Below the pieces are notes generated by a model that had not been told where the DNA came from, did no database searches, and saw nothing but the letters and a program-made list of their open reading frames with translations. 64,000 bases of DNA from Lepidurus packardi. Its lineage: Eukaryota > Arthropoda > Branchiopoda > Notostraca > Triopsidae. This document shows positions 38,701-50,522 of the stretch, piece by piece. The position numbers and the translations under genes were made by a program. Each line of letters starts with the position of its first letter. The stretch's first letter is position 1. The stretch is taken from the NCBI GenBank assembly GCA_023053545.1, contig JAKZAN010000004.1:10168001-10232000 (forward strand). The letters run 5' to 3'.

Positions 38701-41700
38701 GAGTCACGTACGTGACTGTATATACAGGTATGTCGCGTCCAGCGACCTTGCCAACAATGAACTTGTGCAAGTACGGCCTAATAAACCTGGCTAGTTGCGA
38801 CCAGAAACGTTCCTTCTTTCTCCCCTTAGGTGTATTTATCAGTAAAATGCAGAAGTTATTTATCATCCCTTAGGTAGTAGGTGCTACGTGCGCGTCGTCA
38901 TAGCCTCTGGCGGCGGCTCCTGAACCCCGCCGCACTCAACGACCTCAATGTTACCCTTGTTTGTCGCTTTCTATCACGCTTTGAGCTGGTAGGCCTCTGC
39001 CTGCTCTGCCTAGAAAGGCTGTTTGTCCGTATGATGGGTTCAGGGAGTTTGTAGAGGACTGTTTTCCTAACAAAGATGGAAAGTCCCCGGTCGCTTAGCA
39101 AAGAGCTTTCGGCAAGTCTTTCAGTGATTTCTTGTGACATTTTTAGGAGAGAAGAAAGATAAAATGGTAAAGCGTAGAAATATTAATGTTGCTTTTTGGA
39201 AGGGAGGTCTAGGATACCTACGATGAATCCCTGATTGATAGTGACTGGAGGCCTAGTTGACTCAATGACCTCTCTCCCGAACAGGAATAGACCGAGCAGG
39301 TTCCGTTTTTTTGTGGCTTTGTCTAGTATTCTCATACATAGGTAAGGCAAGTGATCGATATCAAAAATTCAGAAGAGAAAGAAGCAAAGGAATGCCACGA
39401 TATTGCATTACATGTAGTGTGGTCGTTATCTAGAGGTTGTTTTCAAATTCTAAGTGCTACAATATTTATAGGAATTTCTGTACAGAGGGGGAATGGAATT
39501 TAATTAGGGAATGTTTATTTTTGTGAACTTGTTTCTAACTAATGGAAGGAAGAAAAAGTCAACGAGGTGATAGGTAGTGTTGAAATAGGCTCTTGAGAGA
39601 AAGGAAAATGTATATTGAGGAGTAAGGAGAATGTAAAGCGGAGGAAAGGACAAGGCAAGAAGGTAAAGGAAAGGCGGGGAGCGTGAAGGACTAGTATAGA
39701 AGGAACACGCCGAGGTCACTGGGTACGTCCGGGCTTGGGTGCAAATTTTGTTGCCGCCCAGCGCAGCGAAGCGGGGAGTAAACGCACGCTAGCTCGTTCG
39801 GCCTGCCGGGAGTGCTCGCTCGGTGTTGCCCCGGTGTGGTATCACAGTCGTTCGTGACGTTCTTGCCCAGTTATTTTCATTATTGAAAAAAGTGCACCAG
39901 TTTGGTATCCCAGTGGCGTTTGAGGCATTCATTTTCTTTCACGCTGTTGCTCTAAAAGTCTGTTTTTTCTTCCTAAAAAACGAACCATTAAGAACATATG
40001 TGGAAAAGTGTGTTTTTGACTTTGAGTATTCGATAACAAACTATCCCTAAGTTATCGAGTGAGTGTTCTACTTCGTATTGTCTAAACAACAAATCCGAGC
40101 AGGCCCAATCAGCACTCTTTGTTTTCTCTTGTGGCTTCTTTATCTGGCTGTTGAAGTATATCCTGTGTCTGAATGCAGGTAATATTGATAGCAAGTGACG
40201 CAGCAACCCCCAACCCCTATTTTTTGTGTTTTGCCCGGTTATAGTAGTAGATCCGAGAGTAGGAGAATGACGGTAATGAGCGCTTTCCTCTCGCCGACTT
40301 TGTGAGCGATGGCTGGGCGGCGCTGTTGCCCAAATTGCCGGAGCGATCCCGACCTAGGCAAGGCGAGCGGCGTAGTAGAAGTCGTAGTAGTAGTAGCGTA
40401 GGAGCGCCGCTCTAATCCTTTTATTAAGACGTCTACGTCGCGTACAGTACAGTCGCGTCACAGCAATTACTGTCTCGTTCGCCAAAAGGTTGTCAATTTA
40501 TCGCCCTGTTAAATGCGTTTTAAGCTCGGTAGATTGTGTAAAACTTTCCTTCACGGTCGGTTGACTCCGACGGCCTACCCCAACATTATGCGTAGAGGCC
40601 CCTTAACCTGGATGCTACGGACAGCTTGGGTAGCACACTTGAACAGGACCAGAGCTCTTTTGCGTGGCGCAGGTCATTTAATAGCCTTCTTGGGGTTTGT
40701 GTTTATCTCACTTATGAGGGTGAAGGTAAGCAGAAGGTGAAGGCGGAGGGGAAGGAGAGGGAATAGAAGAGACAACGTAATTCTTGGAACAGGCCAAGGT
40801 AAGGGTACAGATAGTCAAGCAAGGGGGAAAGGAATGGGAACATAAGGGATATTATTTGTTGCTGCTACGCGCACTCTCATTGGCTCACACGTCGCATCAT
40901 GGCGTCTGTGACGTATGGTTGGAAGGGATTTTTCGTATATTTCGTATGTTGATAACAAGCAAATGTTGCTATTTTGTTGTGATAAAAGTTGTAAACTTTA
41001 CCATGTTATATTACCGTCATGACGTACCAATTTTCGAATGTACCGGTTCTTTGCGCCCAGTGTAGAGCAATTTTAATGACGCAGTTGGTAGCAAGACCGA
41101 GGTCAGCGTCGTGTTTTTTTATTTACCTATTGGTAATTTAATTTTAGCAAATAATAGTTAAAGAAAAATACATGTACATATTATTAAGTATATTTATTAT
41201 TAAATATTTATGTTTATTGTTATTTACTGTATTGTTCTATATTATTATATCTTTTATCGGAAAAGTTTCCACGTTAGCTAGTTTTGCAGCAGCTATACCG
41301 AAGTCCAGGTGGCCGTTTGAGTCGCGTTTCTCAATTTCTAAGAACGTGTTATGCAAAATGGGGTTTCAAGACGAGAGCGGTAATAAAATGGAGCCACTTA
41401 ATTCTATTTTTGTCGGAACAAACCATGCGCGTAATGTCTTCCCTCTAAAAATATCGTTGACCACGTTGACGTAGCGTATGTGGTTGGTAGTTTCTATTGC
41501 AGTGTGGATAGAAAAAATCCTCTCTATGACGGACAGAAGGCAAGGTAAATGCTCCCGCATTATGCACCTGTCCTCCTTTTCTATATTTTACCTGTCGCGA
41601 GGCCGGTCCTATCCTAAAGTGACAGAGGCCAAGTGTTACTAAAAGTAGTAAAGTATACATCCCTTCTTTTCCGAGATTGAGAACACTTTTTTCACAAAAT

Positions 41701-41746
41701 TAGCTTAGCGCCAGGAGAGGGAAGCTTTTTTAAGGGTCCGTTTTGC

Positions 41747-42165
41747 GTCGCGCGCCGACTGCTGAGGCGTACAACGCAGTTCGGTTCGCTTCTTTCAGTA
41801 GATTAACTTGTTTTTTGTTTTTTTACCCCCAGGTATAAAATCCCTTCGTTTTAGAGATTGGAAACCATTTGTTCTCAAGTAGTTTGGCTCCAAGAGAGGG
41901 TGGGCGAGCTTTCTGAAGGGTCGAATTCTAGGTTGAGACGTGGACGATACTTTATCAACCAAATAGGCGCAGAAAGCTCAGTTGACACTTCCGTGTTTTC
42001 GAGAATAAAAGCTAAAGAAACGTTACGTTGTTTCCATCTCATCCTTGGCAGGTGTCCTTCCAAAAGTGGACGAAAAGCTCACGTTCACGCTTTGTTTGGC
42101 GTCGTGCGCCCACTGCGGAGGCGTAGAACGCAGTTCGGCTCACTTCTTTTAGAAGATTAAACTTA
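41747..42165 (+). repeat. Direct repeat pair upstream of Kr-h1
   Basis: A block including ACGCAGTTCGGTTCGCTTCT at about 41747-41815 recurs with few changes at about 42100-42165 (ACGCAGTTCGGCTCACTTCT), a spacing of about 355 bp. Flanking phrases, such as AGGAGAGGGAAGCTTTTTT versus AGAGAGGGTGGGCGAGCTTT, also match loosely, so the duplicated unit is about 350 bp. Confidence 0.7.
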
Positions 42166-42455
42166 CTTTTTCTTTACCCCCACCCCAAAAATGGGGGTTA
42201 AAAGGCGGAGAAGAAACGAGAAAGGAACAAGAAAAGGTCGCGTGGTTGAACTTCTGAGTAATTAATCCTACTCGTAAGAATGTAAACAATAGCGGCCAGT
42301 CGCCATTTTGTTTCTGAGATGTTGTGGTTCTTACAGAGATATTAACCGTATATTTTCTTTTCCCGTTTCGGTATTGAATAGGAGAGGGTTATAGGCTGAC
42401 TCCCCGTATACGTTCTGCCCAAAACAAGAGGATTTTGGTGATTTTTGAGCAACGC

Positions 42456-44228
42456 ATGGCCAGTTCAGGTGCAGCTTCCGTCGCCATCCCGGCAGATTTG
42501 TCGCCTGCACCCAGCCAAAGTTTGTTCGACATGCCGCCAGGCGTTGAACCCCGCCTGGCTTCTACTGTTGGCGTTCCTCCTCCGGACGTTCACGAAGGCA
42601 CGAGTGGGACCGAAAACGTAGACGCGGACCCCGATGGCGACGTGGAAACTGGCGGGGACTATCGGTGCAATCTCTGCGAGAAGAGTTTCGCCGTTCCCGC
42701 GCGCCTGACTCGTCACTACCGTATCCATACGGGGGAGAAACCCTTCCGCTGTGACGAATGCGGCAAGTGTTTCTCAGTGAAGGAGAACTTGTCGGTTCAC
42801 CAACGGACCCACACCAAGGAACGGCCCTACAAATGCGAATACTGTGACCGGGCTTTCGAACATTCCGGCAAGCTACACCGCCACCTTCGGATCCATACGG
42901 GTGAGCGACCCCATCGGTGCTCGGACTGCGGTAAAACGTTCATCCAGAGCGGGCAGCTCGTCATCCACCTGCGGACCCATACCGGGGAGAAACCGTACGT
43001 CTGCACGGTCTGCAGCAAAGGTTTCACTTGTTCCAAACAGCTCAAGGTGCACCACCGCACCCACACGGGCGAAAAACCTTACGTTTGCCCCATCTGCGGC
43101 AAGGCGTTCGGTTACAACCATGTGTTGAAGTTACACCAAATGCAGCATTTCGGAGAGAAACTCTACAAGTGCGTCCTCTGCTTCGAGACCTTGACGTCCA
43201 AGAAGGCGTTGGAAACCCATTTGCGGCAGCACAAAGACACCCGGCCGCCACACTCTTCGAGCTCCCCGCCGTCGCAACTCGCCAAAAATCCGGCGGCCTG
43301 TACCTCATGGAACCGACCGGTCCCGTCACCTATCGGGTCGGCCGATACTTCCACGTCCGACAGCGCTCAGAGCTCGCTGTCGGGCCAGGAGGACGGCGAA
43401 GTCATGGATCTCAAGAAGCGACATATCCCTAACCCAGCTCTGCTCGCCAATAACCCTATGACGTCATCCGGTCCCCTTTTTGGTGCCAATTCTTCACCCG
43501 TTTGGAGCTACCGAGATCACATGGCTTTACCAGGCCCGGAATCGCGTTTCCAAGTCCCTTTTCAACCGAGTCAACCATACCCTTGGCTGCCCCGCCCCCT
43601 CCCGCCTTTATTGCCTTTGCCCACGACACCTCAGTCAATCCAAGGACCTAGCGAAGAGGATCTCATGTCGTGGTCCCGGGTCGTCTCCTTGCAGCAATAC
43701 GCGTCTCAGTTCCAAAAACATCATCAACAGCAGCATCAACACCACCGCTTGGGCGTCGCCGCACCTGGAACGTGTTCTCAACCCTCCTTGTTAGCATTGG
43801 CCCCGCCCCGGAAGCGATTCCGTCCGTTAGCCGTTGACTCCGCCCCTGTCACGACTGCCTCTTCTTCGTTACCGTTGGATCAGCGTCTGTTTCCCTGCAA
43901 TCCGAGGAGCGGCGGTAGTAGCAGTAGTAATAGCAATCCACGCCCTTTGGCCGCCTCACCTCAGCAAGTCAACCTCAATGGCCGTTTACCCGCCGTAGTC
44001 GATATTGATCTGGAGAGCGTAAGACTGCGGTCCGTGATTCAGTTCGCCCACCGTGCCACTGCCCGGCAATCTCAGGAGGCCCGTGCTGGAATACATGGAA
44101 CCATGTCGTCCCCCGCGTCCTCCTCCGCCTCAGCCTCGCCCCAGCTTCGTAACTATTTATCTCAGCCAGACAGCCACCACACCCGCACTCGCTCAGCCAG
44201 TTATCCGCCCGATCGTCCACCTCTTTAA
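42456..44228 (+). CDS. Kr-h1: Kruppel homolog 1 (Kr-h1) zinc-finger factor
   Basis: Transcriptional effector of juvenile hormone signalling, acting in the nucleus downstream of Met. It is a single coding exon of 590 residues. The ATG at 42456 is the first in frame. Residues of about 69-262 hold seven consecutive C2H2 fingers with TGEKP-type linkers: RCNLCEKSFAVPARLTRHY, RCDECGKCFSVKENLSVHQ, KCEYCDRAFEHSGKLHRHL, RCSDCGKTFIQSGQLVIHL, VCTVCSKGFTCSKQLKVHH, VCPICGKAFGYNHVLKLHQ, KCVLCFETLTSKKALETHL. The order and sequence match insect Kr-h1. The remainder is Ser/Pro/Gln-rich, with a C-terminal block SVRLRSVIQFAHRATA resembling the conserved Kr-h1 repressive motif. Codon third positions are much more GC-rich than in the flanks. 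Upstream non-coding exons are likely but not resolved. Confidence 0.96.
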   Translation: MASSGAASVAIPADLSPAPSQSLFDMPPGVEPRLASTVGVPPPDVHEGTSGTENVDADPDGDVETGGDYRCNLCEKSFAVPARLTRHYRIHTGEKPFRCDECGKCFSVKENLSVHQRTHTKERPYKCEYCDRAFEHSGKLHRHLRIHTGERPHRCSDCGKTFIQSGQLVIHLRTHTGEKPYVCTVCSKGFTCSKQLKVHHRTHTGEKPYVCPICGKAFGYNHVLKLHQMQHFGEKLYKCVLCFETLTSKKALETHLRQHKDTRPPHSSSSPPSQLAKNPAACTSWNRPVPSPIGSADTSTSDSAQSSLSGQEDGEVMDLKKRHIPNPALLANNPMTSSGPLFGANSSPVWSYRDHMALPGPESRFQVPFQPSQPYPWLPRPLPPLLPLPTTPQSIQGPSEEDLMSWSRVVSLQQYASQFQKHHQQQHQHHRLGVAAPGTCSQPSLLALAPPRKRFRPLAVDSAPVTTASSSLPLDQRLFPCNPRSGGSSSSNSNPRPLAASPQQVNLNGRLPAVVDIDLESVRLRSVIQFAHRATARQSQEARAGIHGTMSSPASSSASASPQLRNYLSQPDSHHTRTRSASYPPDRPPL

Positions 44229-44490
44229 AATTACCAAAAATTCACTTTTGTGGCGGATTTTGCAAACTCCAAAGGGAGATTTTTAAAGGGAGATAACCTA
44301 GCCAAGCTAAAAGGAAAGGGAAAAGGCAACAGGAGAGAGAGAATGTTATACCCAAAACGTAAATGTTACAAGCTCAAAAACTTTTGCTCAAGAAACCGAG
44401 GAAGACTTAACAAAGTTGCACTAAAACTTGTGTACAAAACTCATGTCCTTCGAAATTTTCCCTTCAACGCCCAACTCCTGATTGCGCATT

Positions 44491-44592
44491 CCATTGGCTG
44501 CACTGGTGCAACATTTTTGACACTCAGTGCGTCAAAAATGTATATGCTTACCCACTGAGTGCCAAAAATATTGCACCAGTGCAGCCCACTGG
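44491..44592. mobile_element. 102-bp hairpin MITE
   Basis: The left arm (CCATTGGCTGCACTGGTGCA, then a TTTTTGACACTCAGTG stretch) is the near-perfect reverse complement of the right arm (CACTGAGTGCCAAAAATATT, then GCACCAGTGCAGCCCACTGG). The arms are about 40 bp around a 22-bp centre. No target duplication is obvious. Confidence 0.7.
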
Positions 44593-45599
44593 ACCGCGCT
44601 ACTGAGAAACGACCTTTTTTTGAAGCTGCAGTTACGTTAAACAAGAAATAGAAGAATTACGTTAAAACAAAAGCTGCATTTAAGATCCCCTTTTTACATA
44701 TTTTAGAGGTTTAACCAAAAGCTGTTGATGTGGATTCTCTTTAACTATATTTCTTCGTTTTCGTTCATTTGTAATCTTCTTTCTTGGAATTTGGATGTTA
44801 AGGAAAACTCGATTGGATTTCGAGGAACTCGGTCGAGAATTGTTTTTTGAAAAATGAAATTCAGAGCTGACTGGCCTATAGGTACCTACACTTGTCTCGG
44901 GGAAATAACGCTAGTGTTTTCTTTGTGAAGCAGTGTTACTTTTCCCTTTTTTCTATTCGTTTCGCAGCCTTTTTTTCAAGTATGGAAAAGGAACTACCTT
45001 TTCGTCAGCTCAAAATCAAAAAACGCTAAGTTCACATATCATTACCGCTGAGTGTATTTATTGTACCTAAAAGACGTTTTATCAGATTCCCAACCGTGAT
45101 TTTGTAGGGTTTATGGTTCCTGTTATGTGTCGTTGCATTTTTCTTTTTTTAATGTTTTCAACTACCTCGACAACAGGTAGAAACGATGAACCGAAGTCAT
45201 TTCAACCGAAGTAAATCGGTTTCAGGTCAACGTTTTGAATTCCACGGTGAAAAGTTTTACTATTTTAAGACAAAAAAGAAAGGTCCTAGTGCCATATTTG
45301 TGTTTCCGGGAAGTTGCAAAGAGAAAATATCCATTTTTTTTCACAATCGTTGATTCGGAGATTCCTCCGCAGTTAATTACCCATTTTTCTTCTTTTCTAA
45401 AATTAAAAATCTTTTCATTACGCGCGTTAAACCCCTTGGGACCACTTTCCCCCCGTCTACGGCGAGAGTTAGTTAATCTCGAGTAAACATAAATGACGGC
45501 AGTGACCTATAAAAAAAATGCTTAAGATTTGTTCTATTCGATTGTTTGTTGGAGTTTTTATCTGTTATTCTTGGGTGTACTGTTTGAATAAAGTTGAAA

Positions 45600-45980
45600 C
45601 CTCGCAGCAAAATCTGTGCACTGATTTATGCACCGATATGAATTACGTTTGTCTAGAAATTCGGATTTTATATTCAAGAGAGGCCTAAAAGATAAATAAG
45701 GCAGAATGTCTGCTATCGTTATTCCGAAACAGCAAAATCTGTGTACTGACATAATGCACCGATATGAATGACGTTTGTCTAGAAATTCGGAGTTTATATT
45801 CAAGAGAGGCCCAAAACATAAATAAGGCAGAATGTCTTCTATCGTTATTCCGAAACAACAAAATCTGTGTACTGACATAATGCACCGATATGAATTACGT
45901 TTGTCTAGAAATTCGGAGTTTATATTCAAGAGAGGCCCAAAACATAAATAAGGCAGAACGTCTTCTATCGTTATTCCCAA
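45600..45980 (-). repeat. Three 126-bp tandem repeats with an open frame
   Basis: Copies begin near 45606, 45731 and 45857 with AGCAAAATCTGTG and share TTCGGAGTTTATATTCAAGA. Because 126 is a multiple of three, the minus strand stays open across all three and would encode a 42-residue repeat containing LPYLCFGPLLNINSEFLDKR. The first ATG, a third-copy frameshift and the lack of splice or promoter context argue that this frame is incidental. Confidence 0.8.
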
Positions 45981-46445
45981 ACAATAAAACTAAAGTCCAC
46001 GGTCGTGTGATGCTTCCTCCCCATCCGATACCAGTTTTCCCTCTCGCGTACCCAAGGACCTTTCGCACACGCATTACCGGCCTTCTCCGAGTTCTCGGAA
46101 GAGGAAACGTACCCCATACCCCTGTACGATAGATAAACAACAAAGCTACACGAGGCTGACGACAGTGATCCCATTTTGTCAATTACTGCGAGCTGGCTTA
46201 ACCTATCATTATTCTAAAGTGACTGAAGAACACCCCTGACAACTGAAAAAAAGGAAACGGAAACACAAGTTGTAATTTTGTATCTTTTGTTTCAACCTTG
46301 ACCTATCACGCAAACCTAACACAAATTCTTATGCAAAAAAAAAAAAATCTCTAGAAAAATAGAACATACAAAGTCCGGCCCACATAAAATTTCGCTTCCC
46401 CTTCTTGGAATATTGTAATTTTTTTTTATAAAAAGGGAATCGCTC

Positions 46446-47522
46446 TTAACCGAACATGGAACGCATGGGCATATTGCCTACGAGTGGCAATGGCGACTTG
46501 CCCAAGGCAGCTACTAACAAGCAATTAGCCGCAGACATGCCGTAATGGAACCAATCCACAGGAGGCAAGCCCATCTTATTCGGAGCTTGGTTGCCCACCA
46601 TCCAGGATGAAACGGCCATCAAAACAGAGGCGAGGAAGCCCCATAAGTTGCCGTGGAAAATGGAGAACAGTCCCAAAGATAGATCGCCACCCAATGCCAA
46701 CAAACGGGTTACGCGGTTCTTACCAGCCCTACGAGTATAAAAACATTCGTAACGGTTAAATGTCCAACTCCAAATCCATATAAAGCTTAGAAGGCCTCGC
46801 AAGACCTGCGTTCTTGCTCGTTAATCGACGACACGTGGAAGAAAGTTTCCGTTTCGAGGAACTTGCGCGAGAGCTTAGCTGGCCTACGTTCCATTCTTTG
46901 AACCTGAAAGAGCGTGGCGTTTCCGTTGAAAGTTCCCAGAAACCGCGCAATCAAGTTTCGCCCAGAACGCAAGTCTTACGGCGTATGACATGAACTCGGG
47001 GTATCAATTTGCTTGATGGATGAGATTAAGATGTTTCGAGTTCGAGTTTGTTTAGTTACCTGTGTCCCCCTAGCCAGGACAGGATAGCGGGCAGAATCGA
47101 CAGCAAGTGAAGGTTTCCAAGCAACGTAGAGTGCACGTTGTAATAGAACTGACCTACCAAACAAGGTAGGCCTACGACTAATGCAAGCCAGGAAAGCATT
47201 TCGTGGATTGGGGTCAAACGCTCAAATAGTTCGCGGCGACCTAAAGTTATAGATAACTAAGTTTTTTCGTTTCGTGCATAGAGCTATGGTTAGGTTTACT
47301 GAATCTGAAGATGCCGAGTAGCGAGGCGATAAAGGAGAGGAAAAACCACGTTTGCGCAAAAATGAACGTGGAAGGCGCGCCTTGCATTGTTTGCTGGGCT
47401 TTTTGGGCTGTGTCCGTGGCGCTGGGCATTCCACCGCCACTCAGCTGATATAATCCCCATAACGAGGAAAGAGCCAGCACTGCATCCGAGGCAGCAGTCG
47501 ATTTTGCAGGAGCCAACACCAT
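46446..47522 (-). CDS. Unrecognised multi-pass membrane protein
   Basis: Three exons on the minus strand (47522-47300, 47240-47060, 46728-46446) join to 687 nt and 228 residues. Start is MVLAPAKSTAASDAVLALSS. Splice sites are GT-AG, with introns of 59 and 331 bp. About six hydrophobic helices are visible, including FAQTWFFLSFIASLLGIFRF, LSWLALVVGLPCLVGQFYY, LHLLSILPAILSWLGG, a long span in GDLSLGLFSIFHGNLWGF and AANCLLVAALG. There is no cleavable signal peptide and no recognised catalytic motif. A polytopic endomembrane or mitochondrial protein is likely. It is divergent from BSDC1, 867 bp away, so the two may share a promoter region. I do not recognise the family. Confidence 0.85.
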
Positions 47523-48389
47523 GGTTTTGTTACCAGTATGTGAAAGTCTATAAAATACGTAAAACACCCGTGTAATTGAGACTTGAGGTTTTGTAAGGTT
47601 CAGGATTCGATCACCGACTAAAGCTGGGATTCCGATGTCGCTTAGTAGTGATGGGGGGTGCGTAGGAAGAACTTGGGCAAACGTTTCGCGAACGTAGCTT
47701 TTCTCCTAAATGGCGAGCAACGTTGTAAAGAAGGAGAAATGCGCCTGGAATGACCGTCAACGTCGAGCAAGTTCTTGGCAAAGGCTTTCTTGTCCTAGGT
47801 TAATCAGCTAGACTGTTTTATCTGGTGTTACCTTGACTTTCATTTTATAATTTATTTTCCCCTTTTTGATCGCATAGGCGAAGATGTAGGAACGCTCTGG
47901 AGTCACATTACACGAGTAATGTCAGCTTCTTTCTTATCTTGTCTCTTTAAGTTACTTCCCGTGAAATATTTACAACAAACAAAGCATGTAAAGGAAAAGT
48001 TGGTTTGTTGCTTGGGGTTCATTAATGCAAACAAAAAATTTATGCAATGCAACGAAAAAAGTTTTTTCGTTGCATAATTAATTCTTTTGTTCAACGAAAC
48101 ATTAGTTCTTATGTTGTATAATGAAGCATTTTTTCTTTAACGTTTTAGATGCCCAAGTTGCATAATGAATAATGCAACGAAACATATTTCGTAGATACTA
48201 GATGTGCAATTGAGAGCATAAGAGATTTGTTTAGCCTATTGCGATAGGCTTCGTAGCGTAAGCGTAGCTCGCGTTTGTGGCAGATGTTCCATGTTTGTTG
48301 TCAACAAAAACAAGTCTTTGTGCTTTGATGTGTCGTCGTTTCGATCAATTATTGTGTAAGCAAGCAAAGTAATTTAAGAGGCTTAAAAT
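47523..48389. promoter_or_regulatory. Divergent intergenic region between the 46446 gene and BSDC1
   Basis: 867 bp separate the two start codons, so both promoters must lie here. It includes a perfect 14-bp-arm palindrome (48047-48075) and further partial copies of TGCAACGAAA. No TATA box or initiator can be assigned with confidence. Confidence 0.45.
48047..48075. repeat. Perfect palindrome with 14-bp arms
   Basis: ATGCAACGAAAAAA, a single G, then TTTTTTCGTTGCAT. Partial copies (TTCAACGAAACATTAG; AATGCAACGAAACAT) follow within 130 bp, suggesting the remains of a small hairpin-type element. Confidence 0.7.
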
Positions 48390-50002
48390 ATGGCGGAAGC
48401 GAATCCAGCCAGGTAAAGATTATTTTGCCTTCACTTCCTAATGTTGATCTTAAAATTCTGCGTGGTCAGCATTGTTTTCTGTTGGTTTTGCGTCGTAGTT
48501 CCAGTTGACGTTGTCGTTTTCATTTTTGGTATTTATCCATATGATCTTCCATTCAATTATCTCTATTTTTTTCTTAGTGAGGAAGTTACACAACCAAGTC
48601 AAGAAACTTCTGGATCTGGAAGTTGGTGGGGATGGATTCAAGCTGCCAAGGAAAAAGTAAAACTTTTAGTCAATTCCGAAATTTAGTCATGATATTGATA
48701 AAATTTGTTTTCTTTTAGTCCGTGGAAGTCTATGATTTTGTTAAGAAGGACTTGGACGAGTTTACGCAAGCTGTACAATCAGAAGCCAGTTCCATCGTCA
48801 ATTCTACCACTGCGGTGTTCAAGGAGAAGCTTAAAGTAGTTAACGTTGATTTCTTTACTGTTTTGTTTTGAAAGCCCGGGATTCTAGATTGACGACAATA
48901 ATGGCGCTGCAGCTGTGGTTAAAAAGAGCATGAGTACTTTCCTGAACACAGTTTCTGACGTGTTTTATATCCCGCCTGAGGATGAAGAAGGTGAAGCCAT
49001 GGTAGTGAAAGGAAATGAACCGATTGTCCTCGATAGATTTCAGGTAACACTGCATAATTTGTTTGTTATTATAGTTATCAACCTTGTTTGTGAATAATTT
49101 CTTCTGATATTTTTATTTGTTTTTTAGATTCATTTGTTTGGTCTGGCGAATGAACCTAAAACTTTCCTTACTGAACCCCAAGAGCCTGGTTTTGCTGAGT
49201 GGGCCGCCAACTTGAACCCTGAACGCAAAGAAGCCGAAATCGAACTCTTTTTAGCCACCAACGAGAAGCTTCAACTGATACATGACCAACTCGTGCCTGA
49301 CCAGGTGAGTTCTATTCTTCCGATCTATTTCGATCCGTTTTTTCTTTATTTCACCACACTTGAAATCAAGTTCGTTCCGTTTTTTTGGTATTTCAACAAC
49401 ATTGTGTTGGCAGGTGTCGAGCGAAGCCTTCTGGGACCGATATTTGTACCAAGTCCACCTAGCCCGTCAAGAAGAAGCCCAGAGACTGCAACTGAGACAG
49501 CGAGCTGAAGAACAAGCGCGAGTGGAGACCGAGGATATTAACTGGGATGAAGAAGAGATTGGGACACACGTGGACATTCCCGAGGAAATACAAGACAAGC
49601 TGCTCAAGGATTACGAAAAAGAATGTGAAGAACTCTCCTTATCCCAGTCCAGTTCCAGCCACAGTTTACAAAGCAAGCAATCCCCGACCAAATCAACCCT
49701 CTCTTCCCCCACTGCAGCCCATGACAAGCTCCGTACAGAAGAAGATGGCGATTTGGTTCTAGTTTCCAAAGCTGCTTCTTCCGAAGTGGCCTCTTCAGGT
49801 AAAGTTTACCGTTTTTAAACTAATATTCATATTTAATGTATTTTTTTCCTTTTATTTTTCTTTACATCTTGGATCTATAGGAGATAGCGCTAATGCTGAC
49901 AGCGAATTTGATGATTGGGACCGTCCAGCTGTAAAACCTGAACCCAAAACTAAAGTGGCTGCCTCAACGGACAATCCTAAACGAAAGAAAGACCGGAAAT
50001 GA
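48390..50002 (+). CDS. BSDC1: BSD domain-containing protein 1
   Basis: Seven exons (48390-48412, 48578-48656, 48719-48835, 48888-49043, 49128-49304, 49414-49798, 49881-50002) join to 1059 nt, 352 residues. The start is MAEANPASEE, with short GT-AG introns of 52-165 bp. The N-terminal part has SGSGSWWGWIQAAKEKS and an amphipathic VYDFVKKDLDEFTQAVQSEA stretch typical of the family. The BSD domain (about residues 145-220) includes FAEWAANLNPERKEAEIELF and the hallmark Phe-Trp in VSSEAFWDRYLYQVH. A coiled-coil-like EEAQRLQLRQRAEEQ and an acidic/Ser-rich tail ending FDDWDRPA and KRKKDRK follow. The molecular role of this family is poorly defined. It is probably cytosolic. Confidence 0.96.
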
Positions 50003-50522
50003 GGTTAATTACTATTAGAGATTGTTTATTAAGGAGTTCCTTATTAAAGATTTTAAATTTTGAATTGTTTTTCTTTATTAGAGCAGTAGGAACAGAACGA
50101 TTGCTAAACTGCCTGGTATGACTGGTGGACACGGGACGTAACGGATTGTGGGCCTGGCATGCGTTTTACCCTGGTAAATTTTTTTCATACAGAACAGATG
50201 GAGATATATGTTTTTGGGCCGATGGCATGAAGGTGTTGGGTTTTAAAAGAAATACTGTGTCCTGTGGGAGTCATATCGCCTTGAATCACGTCCTTCTTGA
50301 CTTGGAAATCTTTCATTCAAAAAATAATTAATGCACTGTTTCGGGGTTTCAAACTTGTTCCATTCATTTTGCTATTCTGCACCCATATAATATAGCATAC
50401 ACGTTTTTGGGGGCTGAGAAATTTTCTCATCGAGGCTGTAGAACTATGTACAGAATTTATAAGCTTTCCTGGAGGTATATCAAAGCGCCAATAATACACA
50501 AAGTGGAAAGAAAAGGTGCTTT

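Larger units (their letters stand above)
31638..42455. other. 10.8-kb region without a convincing gene, upstream of Kr-h1
   Basis: No ORF in this stretch shows a recognised domain. It contains the 31721 duplication, an inverted-repeat element (35413-35755), an AT microsatellite (about 37475-37575), GC- and CpG-richer sequence at about 39740-40740, and a duplicated segment at 41747-42165. The CpG-richer part may hold the Kr-h1 promoter or 5' UTR exons, because Kr-h1 genes often have long upstream non-coding exons. This is inference. Confidence 0.5.
44229..46445. other. Intergenic region between Kr-h1 and the 46446 gene
   Basis: Holds the Kr-h1 3' flank, a 102-bp hairpin element (44491-44592) and a 126-bp tandem repeat array (45600-45980). 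No protein gene or RNA gene was recognised. Confidence 0.5.

Noticed and set aside
42465-44220. Many ORFs in other frames and on the minus strand within Kr-h1
   Set aside because: They are shadows of a GC-rich coding exon, and the Kr-h1 frame with seven C2H2 fingers explains the sequence.
45558-45980. 140-codon minus-strand ORF as a gene
   Set aside because: It is fully explained by a 126-bp tandem repeat whose length is a multiple of three. There is no other support.
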